Origin: Streptomyces kaniharaensis
Lineage (GTDB): Bacteria; Actinomycetota; Actinomycetes; Streptomycetales; Streptomycetaceae
Direction: 5' to 3'
DNA length: 64,000 nt
NCBI RefSeq assembly: GCF_009569385.1
Contig: NZ_WBOF01000001.1
Location: forward strand, 992,001 to 1,056,000
Positions 1 to 7,281 of this stretch are shown piece by piece. A model generated the notes under the pieces. The model did not search any database and was not told the origin of the DNA. It saw only the letters and a program-made list of their open reading frames with translations. Every line of letters starts with the position of its first letter. The stretch's first letter is position 1. The translations under genes and the position numbers were made by a program.

Positions 1-2
1 CG

Positions 3-569
3 GCAGAACCCGGCACGCCCTACCCGCAGGCGCTCGACGCCTTCGGCGAACGCGTCCGGCTGATCAGCCCCGACCAGTGGGACGCACCCACCCCGTGCAC
101 CGACTGGTCCGTCCGCGACCTCGTCAACCACCTCACCGGCGAGCAGCTGTGGGTCCCCGAGCTGCTGATGGGCGCCACCATCGCCGACGTCGGCACCCGC
201 TTCGACGGCGACGTCCTCGGCCCCGACCCCGTCGCCGCCTGGACCGCCGCCGCCGACGCCGCCCGGCACGCCTTCGCCGTCCCGGGCGCCACCGAGCTGA
301 CCGTCCACCTCTCGTTCGCGGACGTCTCCGGCCAGTACTACCTCGACCAGCTCACCACCGACCTGGTCATCCACACCTGGGACCTCGCGGAAGGCATCCG
401 GCAGCACACCCGGCTCCCCGTCGAGCTCGTCGACTTCGCCCTCGGCGAGTTCGCCGGCTACGGCGACCTCTCCGGCAGCGGCGTCTTCGACCCGCCCCTC
501 ACCGTCCCCGCCGACGCCAGCCCGCAGACCCGCCTCCTCGCCCTCACCGGACGCCGCGACCGACCCTGA
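3..569 (+). CDS. TIGR03086-type DinB/mycothiol-dependent family protein (5' partial)
   Basis: The 5' end lies outside the window; 188 residues are visible. The open frame shows the hallmark TPCTDWSVRDLVNHLTG near its N-terminus (W-x-V-R-D-L-x-x-H) and DLVIHTWDLAEG about 100 residues later. These are the His-bearing motifs of the DinB/maleylpyruvate-isomerase-like fold, whose members bind a metal and often use mycothiol. Family proteins start only about 10-15 residues upstream of the first visible codon, so little is missing. The substrate is unknown. The stop is followed by two hairpins. Two further intact members and one relic of the same superfamily lie in this window. Confidence 0.8.
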   Translation, partial: AEPGTPYPQALDAFGERVRLISPDQWDAPTPCTDWSVRDLVNHLTGEQLWVPELLMGATIADVGTRFDGDVLGPDPVAAWTAAADAARHAFAVPGATELTVHLSFADVSGQYYLDQLTTDLVIHTWDLAEGIRQHTRLPVELVDFALGEFAGYGDLSGSGVFDPPLTVPADASPQTRLLALTGRRDRP

Positions 570-593
570 CCTGCGGCTTCGCCGCCTGCCTCA

Positions 594-627
594 GCGGGAG
601 CACGGCCCTTGTCGGCCCCGCTCCCCC
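594..627 (+). terminator. Candidate terminator after the DinB-type gene
   Basis: GCGGGAGC (594-601) pairs with GCTCCCCC (620-627) with one mismatch, around an inner GGCC/GGCC pair. A smaller GCGGC-TTC-GCCGC hairpin sits at 573-585, directly after the stop codon. No T-tract follows, as is usual for actinobacterial terminators. Confidence 0.4.
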
Positions 628-729
628 GCCACCCCCGAAATGTTGTAACCGCCCCTGACCTGCGGTTTCTCCCCCACGCCCCTCAGAACCGGAGCCCGAC
701 GCCGGATACTGGAGGAAGCGGGGGCAGTA

Positions 730-742
730 TTTCCGCGGGAAA
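730..742. promoter_or_regulatory. 13-bp palindrome in front of the hemerythrin gene
   Basis: TTTCC-GCG-GGAAA is a perfect dyad ending 12 bases before the hemerythrin start and overlapping its Shine-Dalgarno region. It could be an operator. No regulator is adjacent, so this is only suggestive. Confidence 0.25.
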
Positions 743-754
743 GGCGGGCGTGCC

Positions 755-1216
755 ATGAGCCGCAGGCCGGACATCCTCGGCGAGTTCACCGCCGACCACC
801 GGGCGGTCACCGACCTGCTCACCCGGATCGAGGAAACGCCGGACGGCACCGCTACGCGCGGCGACCTGGTGGCCCGGCTCACCGACCTGCTGTTCACCCA
901 CTGCGCCGCCGAGGAGGAACACCTCTTCCCGGTTGTCCAGCACGACGTCCCGGACGGCGGAGCGCTGGTCTTCAGCAGCATCCACGACCACCTGGCGATC
1001 GGGCAGTACCTGTCCGACCTGCAGAGCCTCCAACCCGGCGACCCGGCCTTCACCACGCTGCTCAGCGGACTCGCCGACACCGTCCGGCGGCACATGGCCG
1101 CCGAGGAGAAGGGCCTGTTCCCGGCCGCCCGCAAGGCCCTGCCCGCCTCGGCGCGCGCCGCGCTCGGCGAGCGGGTGCGGGCCGACCGCGCGGAGGTCGC
1201 CGAGGCGGGGCCGTAG
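755..1216 (+). CDS. Hemerythrin HHE domain protein
   Basis: A 153-residue four-helix protein with the spaced His/Glu pattern of hemerythrin-like domains: H15 in FTADHR, H49 and H56 in the THCAAEEEH stretch, H77/H79 in IHDHL, and H113 with E117/E118 in RRHMAAEE. Such proteins bind a diiron centre and sense or buffer O2, NO or iron. The start is ATG with GGAAAGG upstream. It is a single-gene unit, convergent with the VOC gene, whose stop lies 24 bases away. No output domain is fused, so its partner is unknown. Confidence 0.85.
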   Translation: MSRRPDILGEFTADHRAVTDLLTRIEETPDGTATRGDLVARLTDLLFTHCAAEEEHLFPVVQHDVPDGGALVFSSIHDHLAIGQYLSDLQSLQPGDPAFTTLLSGLADTVRRHMAAEEKGLFPAARKALPASARAALGERVRADRAEVAEAGP

Positions 1217-1239
1217 AACCGTCCTGTTCGGGTCCTCGT

Positions 1240-1256
1240 TCAGCCCTTCGGGCTGA
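1240..1256. terminator. Bidirectional hairpin between convergent genes
   Basis: TCAGCCC-TTC-GGGCTGA is a perfect 7-bp stem with a 3-base loop. It contains the stop codon of the minus-strand VOC gene and lies 24 bases after the hemerythrin stop, so it could end transcription from both sides. Confidence 0.45.
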
Positions 1257-2028
1257 TCACCGCGAACCGGCCGCCCTCCGGGTCCTGGAGCCGGGCCACC
1301 CGCCCGTACGGGGAGTCGAAGGCCGGCCCGAGCGCCGAACCGCCCAGCCGCTCCGCCAGCACGAGCGCCCGATCGGTGTCCGCGACCGAGAACGACACCT
1401 CCCAGTGCGGCGCCGTCCCCGCCGGACCGCCCGCCTGCTCCTTGGCCAGCGCCGCGACGCTGTGTCCCTCCGCCCGCAGCACCACCCGGTCGTGCTCCCA
1501 GTGCACCTCGAACCGCTCCGGGTCTCGGCCGTCCCAGCGGAACACCTCGCCGTAGAACAGCGCCGCCGCGAACGGGTCCGGGGTGCGCAGCTCGATCCAG
1601 ACCGGCGCGCCCATCAGGTCCAGCCGCCGGGCCCGGCCCAGCGGGCCCTCCCAGATGCCGAACACCGCCCCCGCCGGGTCCGCGGCGAACGCCACCCGGC
1701 CGGCGTCGGAGGCCAGCGGGCCGACCGCCAGGGTGGCGCCGCGCTCGCGCACCGCGTCGGCGGCCGCGTCCGCGCTCTCCGTCCCGAAGTAGCTGGTCCA
1801 CGCGACCGGCATCGGCCAGTTCCCGCCCGCGGCCCCCAGCCCGGCCACCGCCTCGCCGCCGGTCACCGCGTGCACGTAGGGGCCGAAGTGCTCCGGTACG
1901 GCCTCGAACTCCCAGCCGAGCAGCGGCCCGTAGAACCCCTTCGCCTCCTCCAGATCCCGGGCCATCAGGCTCACCCAGCACGGAACGGCCGGCACGCAGC
2001 TCACCCGGGCGGTCTCACCGCTGCCCAT
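1240..2028 (-). CDS. VOC family protein with two glyoxalase-like domains
   Basis: 262 residues with two consecutive vicinal-oxygen-chelate modules. The first begins at CWVSLMARDLEEAKGFYG, the second at APVWIELRTPDPFAAALFYG. Each has the FYG..-LGW/-VFRW turn typical of the Cfp30B (27-kDa antigen) type found across actinomycetes. The start at 2028 was chosen because GAGGAGG precedes it at good spacing; an in-frame codon at 2085 has no such site. Members include hydroxylases and resistance proteins, but most are uncharacterised, so the substrate is unknown. TAGGCT, a plausible -10 element, occurs upstream on this strand near 2107-2112. Confidence 0.8.
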   Translation of the reverse strand: MGSGETARVSCVPAVPCWVSLMARDLEEAKGFYGPLLGWEFEAVPEHFGPYVHAVTGGEAVAGLGAAGGNWPMPVAWTSYFGTESADAAADAVRERGATLAVGPLASDAGRVAFAADPAGAVFGIWEGPLGRARRLDLMGAPVWIELRTPDPFAAALFYGEVFRWDGRDPERFEVHWEHDRVVLRAEGHSVAALAKEQAGGPAGTAPHWEVSFSVADTDRALVLAERLGGSALGPAFDSPYGRVARLQDPEGGRFAVISPKG

Positions 2029-2201
2029 CGCGGACCTCCTCGCCACCGCCCGGCCGCCGGGCCCCTCCCGACTCCCACGGCCCACCGGGCCGTCCGGACG
2101 CCCACAGCCTAGGCCGACGGGCGCAAGCCCTGCCGGAAGGCACGGCCGGGAATCAGCGCAACCGGCGAGTGGTTACGGGCCGTCTGGCTTCCGACGATAG
2201 C

Positions 2202-2246
2202 GCCCTCCGCCCGGCCACGGACCGAGGCCGTGGCCGGGCGGAGGGC
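2202..2246. terminator. Perfect 19-bp stem hairpin between divergent genes
   Basis: Bases 2202-2220 and 2228-2246 are perfect reverse complements around a 7-base loop. A terminator-grade hairpin lying between two divergently transcribed genes has no gene to terminate. It may be an insulator, the scar of a lost gene, or part of the TetR gene leader. Confidence 0.6.
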
Positions 2247-2325
2247 TGCTCGCGCACCCGCTCGCCGTGGAAGACGACCTCGCGGATCAACACAACCGGA
2301 CGCCGGCCCACGCCGAGGATGGCAA

Positions 2326-2341
2326 TGTGACGCAGGTCACA
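2326..2341. promoter_or_regulatory. Consensus Crp-type site upstream of the TetR gene
   Basis: TGTGACGCAGGTCACA matches the Crp/GlxR half-sites TGTGA-N6-TCACA on both arms. It is centred about 104 bases before the TetR start codon. Streptomycetes have a cAMP receptor protein with this specificity; binding here is inferred. Confidence 0.55.
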
Positions 2342-2358
2342 TCAGGAGGGGAAATTTC

Positions 2359-2414
2359 CGGGGACTGAATCCCCGTTTGCTCTTTCGTAGGCAGAAACGG
2401 GGAGAACCTCCCCG
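2359..2414 (+). promoter_or_regulatory. Overlapping hairpins/dyad in front of the TetR gene
   Basis: Four short blocks alternate: CGGGG (2359-2363), CCCCG (2371-2375), CGGGG (2398-2402), CCCCG (2410-2414). Blocks 1-2 and 3-4 can form two small hairpins, or blocks 2-3 can form the longer CCCCGTTT/AAACGGGG stem (2371-2378 with 2395-2402). On DNA the same sequence is a dyad that could be the TetR operator. The Shine-Dalgarno GAAGGAG follows at 2422. Confidence 0.4.
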
Positions 2415-2436
2415 GTACTCTGAAGGAGCAGTCGCC

Positions 2437-3114
2437 ATGACCACCGCCGCCACCCAGCCGGCCCGTCCCGGGAAGGCCGTTCGCACGCCCAAGCTGCGCG
2501 CCGACGCGACCCGCAACCGGGAACGGATCGTGCTGGCGGCCCGCGACGCCTTCGTCGAACTCGGCCCGGATGTGCCGCTCGACGAGGTCGCGAAGCGGGC
2601 GGGCGTCGGCAACGCCACGTTGTACCGGAACTTCCCGGACCGCACGGCGCTGATCCGCGAAGTGGCGCTGCTCGTCAAGAACCGCATCCTGGCCCTCGCC
2701 GAGACGGCGGCCGCCGAGGCGGACACGGCAGGGGCCAGCCCGTTCGACGCACTCCAGCGGTTCGCGCACGCGACGGTCGAGGAGAAGCTCGGCGCGCTGT
2801 GCCCCCTGTTCACCGACCGGGTCGACCCGTTCGACCCGGAGCTGGCCGAGACCCGCGAGCGCCTGACGGCCGCCGTGGGCGGCCTGCTGGCGCGCACCCG
2901 CGAGGCGGGCGAGCTGCGGCCGGACGTCGACCACGGTGACCTGTTCATCGCGATCAGCCAGCTGACCCGACCGCTGCCGGGCACCTCCTGCCGGCTGCTC
3001 GACGACTTCGTCCACCGCCACCTGCAGCTGTTCCTGGACGGCCTGCGGGCGCCCGCCCGCTCGGTCCTGCCCGGCCGGGCCGCGACCTTCCAGGACTTCC
3101 AAGCCCACCACTGA
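2437..3114 (+). CDS. TetR family transcriptional regulator
   Basis: 225 residues. The N-terminal helix-turn-helix spans about residues 25-75, with VPLDEVAKRAGVGNATLYRN as the recognition region, followed by the variable ligand-binding helical domain. ATG at 2437 is preceded by GAAGGAG; an in-frame upstream extension has no SD and would run through the hairpin region. It lies 188 bases upstream of, and in the same direction as, an MFS drug exporter, the classic arrangement in which the repressor controls the exporter and itself. The likely operator is the dyad at 2371-2402. The inducer is unknown. Confidence 0.88.
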   Translation: MTTAATQPARPGKAVRTPKLRADATRNRERIVLAARDAFVELGPDVPLDEVAKRAGVGNATLYRNFPDRTALIREVALLVKNRILALAETAAAEADTAGASPFDALQRFAHATVEEKLGALCPLFTDRVDPFDPELAETRERLTAAVGGLLARTREAGELRPDVDHGDLFIAISQLTRPLPGTSCRLLDDFVHRHLQLFLDGLRAPARSVLPGRAATFQDFQAHH

Positions 3115-3302
3115 CCGACCGACGGCACCACCGACACCACCACCGACCGCCCGGAACCACCGACCGCCCGGAACCGCCGACCGCCCGGAACCGCCAACCG
3201 GTCGGGACCTGATCCCCTCATGCCCTCGTACGGCGACAACGGCCCGCCCCCGCACGCCTGTTGACCGTTCTCGCACACACGCACCGTGAAGTGAGTACCC
3301 CC

Positions 3303-4835
3303 ATGCCTGAAACCGACGCCCGCCCGGCGACACTGCCCGATCCCCGGCGCTGGAAGGCGCTGATCTTCATCGGCCTCGCCCAGCTGATGGTCGTGCTCGA
3401 CGCGACCATCGTGAACATCGCCCTGCCCTCCGCCCAGCGCGACCTCGGCATCTCCGACGGCAACCGTCAGTGGGTGATCACCGCCTACGCGCTGGCCTTC
3501 GGCGGCCTGTTGCTGTTCGGCGGCCGGATCGCCGACCTGTGGGGCCGCAAGCGCACCTTCGTGGTCGGCCTGACCGGCTTCGCGCTCGCCTCCGCGCTCG
3601 GGGGCGCCGCGGCCAACACCGCGATGCTGCTCGGCGCCCGCGCCCTGCAAGGCGCGTTCGGCGCGCTGCTCGCTCCGGCCGCGCTGTCGCTGCTCGCGGT
3701 GACCTTCACCGGGGCGAAGGAGCGCGCCAAGGCCTTCGGCATCTACGGTGCGATCGCCGGTGGCGGTGGTGCCATCGGCCTGATCCTCGGCGGCCTGCTG
3801 ACCGAGTACATGAACTGGCGCTGGACCTTCTTCGTCAACATCCCGTTCGCCGTCGTCGCCGCCGCGGGCGCCGTCCTGGTGATCCGCGAACCCGCCGAGG
3901 GTCGCAACCGCAACCGGCTGGACGTCCCCGGCGTGCTGCTGGTGACGAGCGGCCTGGTCTCGCTGGTCTACGGATTCACCCGCGCGGAGTCCAAGGGCTG
4001 GACGGCCGGCAGCACGTTGGGCCTGTTCGCCGCCGCGGCCGTGCTGCTGACCGCGTTCGTGCTGGTCGAGCGGAGGGTCAAGGCCCCGCTGCTGCCGCTG
4101 CGCGTGGTCCTGGACCGCAACCGCGGCGGGGTGTACCTGTCGCTGGGGATGGCCGTGATCGGCATGTTCGGTCTGTTCCTGTTCCTGACCTACTACCTGC
4201 AGATCGTGCTCGGCTACAGCCCGGTGCTGACCGGTGTCGCCTTCCTGCCGATGGTGGCGGGCATGATCACCGGCTCGACCCAGATCGGCGCCCGGCTGAT
4301 GACCCGGGTCCCGGCGCGCTACCTGATGGCGCCCGGCTTCCTGGTCGCCTCGCTCGGCATGCTGATCCTGACCCAGATCGACCTGAACACCTCCTACCCG
4401 GCGCTGATCCTGCCCGGCCTGATCCTGATGGGCCTCGGCATGGGCACCGCGTTCATGCCGGCGATGAGCCTGGCCACGCACGGCGTCCAGCCGCGCGACG
4501 CGGGCGTGGCGTCGGCCATGGTCAACACCTCGCAGCAGGTCGGCGGCGCGATCGGCACAGCGCTGCTGAACACCATCGCGGCCAGTGCCACCACCGGCTG
4601 GCTGGCCTCCCACGCGACCGCCGCGGCGGCGACCAACCCCGCCGCCGCCAAGGTGCTGCAGTTCCAGGGCATGGTGCACGGCTTCTCGACCGCGATCTGG
4701 GTGTCCTTCGGGATCCTGGTGGCGGCATCGACGGTCGCCTTCACCTTCGTCAACGCAGGCCGCCCCGGCGGCGCGACGACGGTCTCGGCCGCCGGCGCCG
4801 AGAAGCACGACGAGGTGCCGGTGCTGGTGCACTGA
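3303..4835 (+). CDS. MFS transporter, DHA2 (EmrB/QacA) 14-TM drug/proton antiporter
   Basis: 510 residues with the signatures of 14-helix exporters: LDATIVNIALPSAQRDL in TM1, motif A GGRIADLWGRKR after TM2, and the antiporter motif C region GGAIGLILGGLLTE in TM5 followed by WRWTFFVNIP. It would exchange protons for a hydrophobic compound across the cytoplasmic membrane. The start at 3303 fits the family N-terminus; TTG at 3261 is an in-frame alternative. It follows the TetR gene and is probably repressed by it. The substrate cannot be read from sequence. Confidence 0.9.
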   Translation: MPETDARPATLPDPRRWKALIFIGLAQLMVVLDATIVNIALPSAQRDLGISDGNRQWVITAYALAFGGLLLFGGRIADLWGRKRTFVVGLTGFALASALGGAAANTAMLLGARALQGAFGALLAPAALSLLAVTFTGAKERAKAFGIYGAIAGGGGAIGLILGGLLTEYMNWRWTFFVNIPFAVVAAAGAVLVIREPAEGRNRNRLDVPGVLLVTSGLVSLVYGFTRAESKGWTAGSTLGLFAAAAVLLTAFVLVERRVKAPLLPLRVVLDRNRGGVYLSLGMAVIGMFGLFLFLTYYLQIVLGYSPVLTGVAFLPMVAGMITGSTQIGARLMTRVPARYLMAPGFLVASLGMLILTQIDLNTSYPALILPGLILMGLGMGTAFMPAMSLATHGVQPRDAGVASAMVNTSQQVGGAIGTALLNTIAASATTGWLASHATAAAATNPAAAKVLQFQGMVHGFSTAIWVSFGILVAASTVAFTFVNAGRPGGATTVSAAGAEKHDEVPVLVH

Positions 4836-5218
4836 CCCTCACGGGGTGACTCGGGTGCGTACGCGGCCCGTCCGGTGTCTCACGGCACCGGGCGGGCCGC
4901 TCGCCGTTTCCCGGAGCGGGGCGGACCAGAAGCGGGCGGATCAGGAGCGGAGCGGATCACCGTACGCACCCACACGAGCGGCCCCCGCCCCCTCGAAGCG
5001 CCAGCCCCGATCGACGAGAATGGAGTCGCCCACCCGGCGGGAGTGCTCACCGCACCCGTGCGGGGCCGTCCCAACGGGTTCCGCGGCGAGCACGTCCGGA
5101 TCGCCCAGCCCCACCGCCGAGGAGTACCGCGGGATCACCGAGGCCCACGGGCACCGTCCCGGCCCACGGCCCCACGGACGAGGCCCCCGCGGACGAGGGA
5201 GGACCGAGGGAGGACATC
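4836..5218. other. 383-bp intergenic region; no gene seen beyond the terminator
   Basis: After the exporter terminator (4863-4900) I see no convincing gene. An ATG frame from 5021 runs through into the next gene in the wrong frame with proline/arginine-rich composition. The Shine-Dalgarno GGGAGG for the PPOX gene sits at 5208-5213. Confidence 0.4.
4863..4900 (+). terminator. Strong terminator after the MFS gene
   Basis: Bases 4863-4877 pair with 4886-4900 as a 15-bp GC stem with one G-T wobble and an 8-base loop, starting 27 bases after the exporter stop codon. Confidence 0.7.
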
Positions 5219-5659
5219 GTGCACGACCGTACCGACCAGCTCGCCGACAGCAGATACCTCCTGCTCACCACGTTCGCCGACGACGGCAGCCGACTCGACT
5301 CGCAGATCTGGGTGGTGGCCGACGGCCCCGCGCTCGGCATCTGGACCCCGGCCCACTCCGGCGCGGCCGAGCGGATCCGGCGCCACCCCAGGGTGCTGGT
5401 CGGCCCCTGCGACTCCCACGGACGCCCGACCGGCCGCCGACTCCCGGCCCGCGCACGGCTCTGTGGCGCCGACGCGACCGCGCGCTACCGCACCTCACTG
5501 ATCAACAAGTACGGCCTGACTGCGCTGATCGCGCTCGCCCGCAGCCGGTTGCGGGTCGGGCTGGCCGGCACGGTCGGCATCCGGATCACGCTCAACGAGC
5601 TGGAGCAGCGGCTGATCGGGCCGGAGTGGGAACTGCCGGCGACGTACTGCGTGAACTGA
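5219..5659 (+). CDS. PPOX-class (split beta-barrel) F420/FMN-dependent oxidoreductase-like protein
   Basis: 146 residues matching the pyridoxamine-5'-phosphate-oxidase-like fold. An N-terminal strand pair, YLLLTTFADDGS and DSQIWVVADG, is followed by AERIRRHPRVLVGPCDSHGRP and a C-terminal helix, as in the PPOX class F420-dependent enzymes of actinobacteria. Such proteins reduce small substrates with F420H2 or bind flavin. The start is GTG with GGGAGG five bases upstream. It is monocistronic and followed by a strong terminator. The C-terminal tail ends WELPATYCVN. Confidence 0.75.
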   Translation: MHDRTDQLADSRYLLLTTFADDGSRLDSQIWVVADGPALGIWTPAHSGAAERIRRHPRVLVGPCDSHGRPTGRRLPARARLCGADATARYRTSLINKYGLTALIALARSRLRVGLAGTVGIRITLNELEQRLIGPEWELPATYCVN

Positions 5660-5675
5660 CGCCGGCACCGCGAGG

Positions 5676-5708
5676 CGCCGGGGCCGGTCTCGCCGGTCCC
5701 CGGCGTTT
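5676..5708 (+). terminator. Terminator after the PPOX gene
   Basis: CGCCGGGG-CCGG pairs with CCGG-T-CCCCGGCG (5676-5705) as a 12-bp stem with one bulge and a TCTCG loop, followed by TTT. Confidence 0.65.
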
Positions 5709-5754
5709 CGGTGTTCAACCGGGTCCCCTCGGGCCCGTTGCAACGGGGCCGCGC

Positions 5755-5958
5755 TCAGGGCCCGTTGTCCGGCGCCCGCGCGAGGTCGCCGGGCTCGCAG
5801 GCCTCCCGGCCGGTCGCCACGTGCACGACCTTGACCGCCCGCTCGGGGCCGCCGGGCACCACACGCTGCTCGTGCCCGCAGCGCGGGCAGATCAGCGGGA
5901 TGCGCGGCCGGTGCTGCTCCCGCGTGGCCGGAGCGCCGCCTGGGCGAGGGCCGGTCAC
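5755..5958 (-). CDS. Small zinc-ribbon protein coupled to DUF1876
   Basis: A 67-residue GTG-initiated frame whose start overlaps the DUF1876 stop as GTGA (5955-5958), implying translational coupling. It carries one CPRC-x-H-E type knuckle in LICPRCGHEQRVV and, later, a single Cys in GREACEPGD. The N- and C-termini are Pro/Gly-rich. I do not recognise the family. The coupling and composition favour a real gene of unknown function, perhaps acting with DUF1876. Confidence 0.5.
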   Translation of the reverse strand: MTGPRPGGAPATREQHRPRIPLICPRCGHEQRVVPGGPERAVKVVHVATGREACEPGDLARAPDNGP

Positions 5959-6224
5959 GTCAGCGGGTGGGTCGGGACCGGGCTGACGTCCTGGATCTCG
6001 CCGTGGGCCTTGGTGAGGAGCTGCGAGGCGAGGTCGTTGAGTGCGCGAGCTCCCGCGATCTCCTCGCCGACCCGCAGTTGCTCCGGGTCCGAGGGGTGTC
6101 GGCTGCTGTAGCCGTGGGCGCGCAGTTCGGTTCCGTCGCCGAGCCGGAGCATGGCGGCGGCGGATGTCCGCGGGCCGTCCTCGCGGAACTCCATCTCGAT
6201 GTGCCAACCAACCAGAGTCTGCAT
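5955..6224 (-). CDS. DUF1876 (dsRBD-like fold) protein
   Basis: 89 residues starting MQTLVGWHIEMEFREDG and containing AAAMLRLGDGTELRAHGYSSRHPSDP...VGEEIAGARALNDLASQLL, the characteristic layout of actinobacterial DUF1876, whose known structure is a small alpha/beta fold resembling dsRNA-binding domains. The function is unknown. The Shine-Dalgarno region is exceptional: GGAGGTGATCC upstream of the ATG is almost fully complementary to the 16S 3' end, suggesting high translation. It is the first gene of a two-gene unit with the zinc-ribbon frame and is divergent from the YndJ-like gene. Confidence 0.82.
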   Translation of the reverse strand: MQTLVGWHIEMEFREDGPRTSAAAMLRLGDGTELRAHGYSSRHPSDPEQLRVGEEIAGARALNDLASQLLTKAHGEIQDVSPVPTHPLT

Positions 6225-6304
6225 GGCGGATCACCTCCATCGGTTACTCCTCCAGAGTGCGCCGCACCCACCGTGAACACCAGAGCAGCAGGACCGGGGC
6301 CGAG

Positions 6305-6334
6305 TTGAACGCGTTCAAGTCGGCGGCGTAGAGT
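6305..6334 (+). promoter_or_regulatory. Promoter with embedded operator O1 for the YndJ-like gene
   Basis: A -35 TTGAAC (6305-6310) and a -10 TAGAGT (6329-6334) are 18 bp apart. The -35 is the left half of the perfect palindrome TTGAACGCGTTCAA (6305-6318). A repressor bound there would block RNA polymerase. Confidence 0.7.
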
Positions 6335-6350
6335 CACCGCCAGAGCAAGT

Positions 6351-6364
6351 TTGAACGCGTTCAA
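6351..6364. promoter_or_regulatory. Second copy of the palindromic operator (O2)
   Basis: An identical TTGAACGCGTTCAA lies 46 bp downstream of O1, immediately overlapping the AAGGAGG Shine-Dalgarno of the YndJ-like gene. Two copies flanking the start of transcription fit a dimeric TetR-type repressor. Confidence 0.7.
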
Positions 6365-6378
6365 GGAGGCTGTCGGCA

Positions 6379-7239
6379 ATGAACAAGGGCACGACGGAGC
6401 TGGTGAACCTGCTGATCCTGCTCGGTATGGGCGCCATCGTCCCGCTCGGCCTCGCGCTCGTCGGCGAACCCGGGCTCGCCCGGGTCCGCCGCCTCTGGCC
6501 GCTCGCCGCCGTCCCCGGCGCCCTGTCGCTCTGGCTGCCGCGCGGCGGCCTCGCCGCCGGCAGCGCCGTCCCGTACGCGCTCGGCACCCTCGCCGTCGCC
6601 ACCCACGCGCCGCTGCGGCTGGCCCGCGTCCGCTCGCTCGCCGCGCGCGAGGTCGCCGTCCTCACCGCGCTCGCGACCCCGGCGGTGGCCGCAGTCGCCC
6701 TGGTCGCCGAACGCGCCGGGTACCCGCTGTTCGGCTTCGAGCCGCACATCCTGGCGCTGACCGTTCCGCACTTCCACTTCGCCGGCTTCACCGCCGCCCT
6801 CGTCGCCGGACTGGTCTGCCGGGCCTCCGCACCGGGCTCCGCCGCCGCCCGTGCGGCCGCGCTCAGCGTGCCAGCAGGCACCCTGCTGGTGCTGACCGGC
6901 TACTTCCTCGGCGCCTGGGTCCAGTTCGGCGGCGCCGTCGTGCTCACCGCCGGCATGTGGCTGGTCGGTCTGATCACCTGGCGCGACCTGCGCACCCGCA
7001 CCACCGACCCGGCCACCGCCCAACTGCTCGCCGTCTCCTCGGCGGTGCTCGCCGTCACCATGGCGCTCGCCCTCTGGTGGGCGCTCGGCCAGGCGTCCGG
7101 ACTCCCCCACCCCAGCCTGACCTGGATGGCCGCCACCCACGGCGTCGGCAACGCCCTCGGCTTCGCCCTCTGCTCGCTGCTCGCCTGGCGGCGGCTGACC
7201 CTGGAGGCACCGGTGATCGCGGCGGAGGCGGCCGGGTAA
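6379..7239 (+). CDS. YndJ-like polytopic membrane protein
   Basis: 286 residues, about eight hydrophobic segments. Conserved-looking polar motifs sit within or next to membrane helices: LTVPHFHFAGFTAAL (two His) near residue 135 and WMAATHGVGNALGFAL near 255, the pattern of the Bacillus YndJ family annotated as a transporter of unknown substrate. ATG is preceded by AAGGAGG. The paired palindromes in the promoter show tight repression, so the protein is probably inducible. No cognate repressor gene is adjacent. Confidence 0.7.
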   Translation: MNKGTTELVNLLILLGMGAIVPLGLALVGEPGLARVRRLWPLAAVPGALSLWLPRGGLAAGSAVPYALGTLAVATHAPLRLARVRSLAAREVAVLTALATPAVAAVALVAERAGYPLFGFEPHILALTVPHFHFAGFTAALVAGLVCRASAPGSAAARAAALSVPAGTLLVLTGYFLGAWVQFGGAVVLTAGMWLVGLITWRDLRTRTTDPATAQLLAVSSAVLAVTMALALWWALGQASGLPHPSLTWMAATHGVGNALGFALCSLLAWRRLTLEAPVIAAEAAG

Positions 7240-7281
7240 ATGCCGTGGCCGGGCGGGCAGTCGATCCGGCATCATCGCCCG

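Noticed and set aside
2337-4832. A long minus-strand frame opposite the TetR and MFS genes
   Set aside because: There is no domain, His/Gln/Arg-rich composition, and it is antisense to two recognisable genes.
5021-5218. A small protein starting MESPTRRECS upstream of the PPOX gene
   Set aside because: The frame runs into the PPOX gene in the wrong frame and is Pro/Arg-rich with no SD.
6305-6364. LexA boxes at the YndJ-like promoter
   Set aside because: The palindrome has GAAC and GTTC two bases apart, not the four needed for an actinobacterial SOS box.
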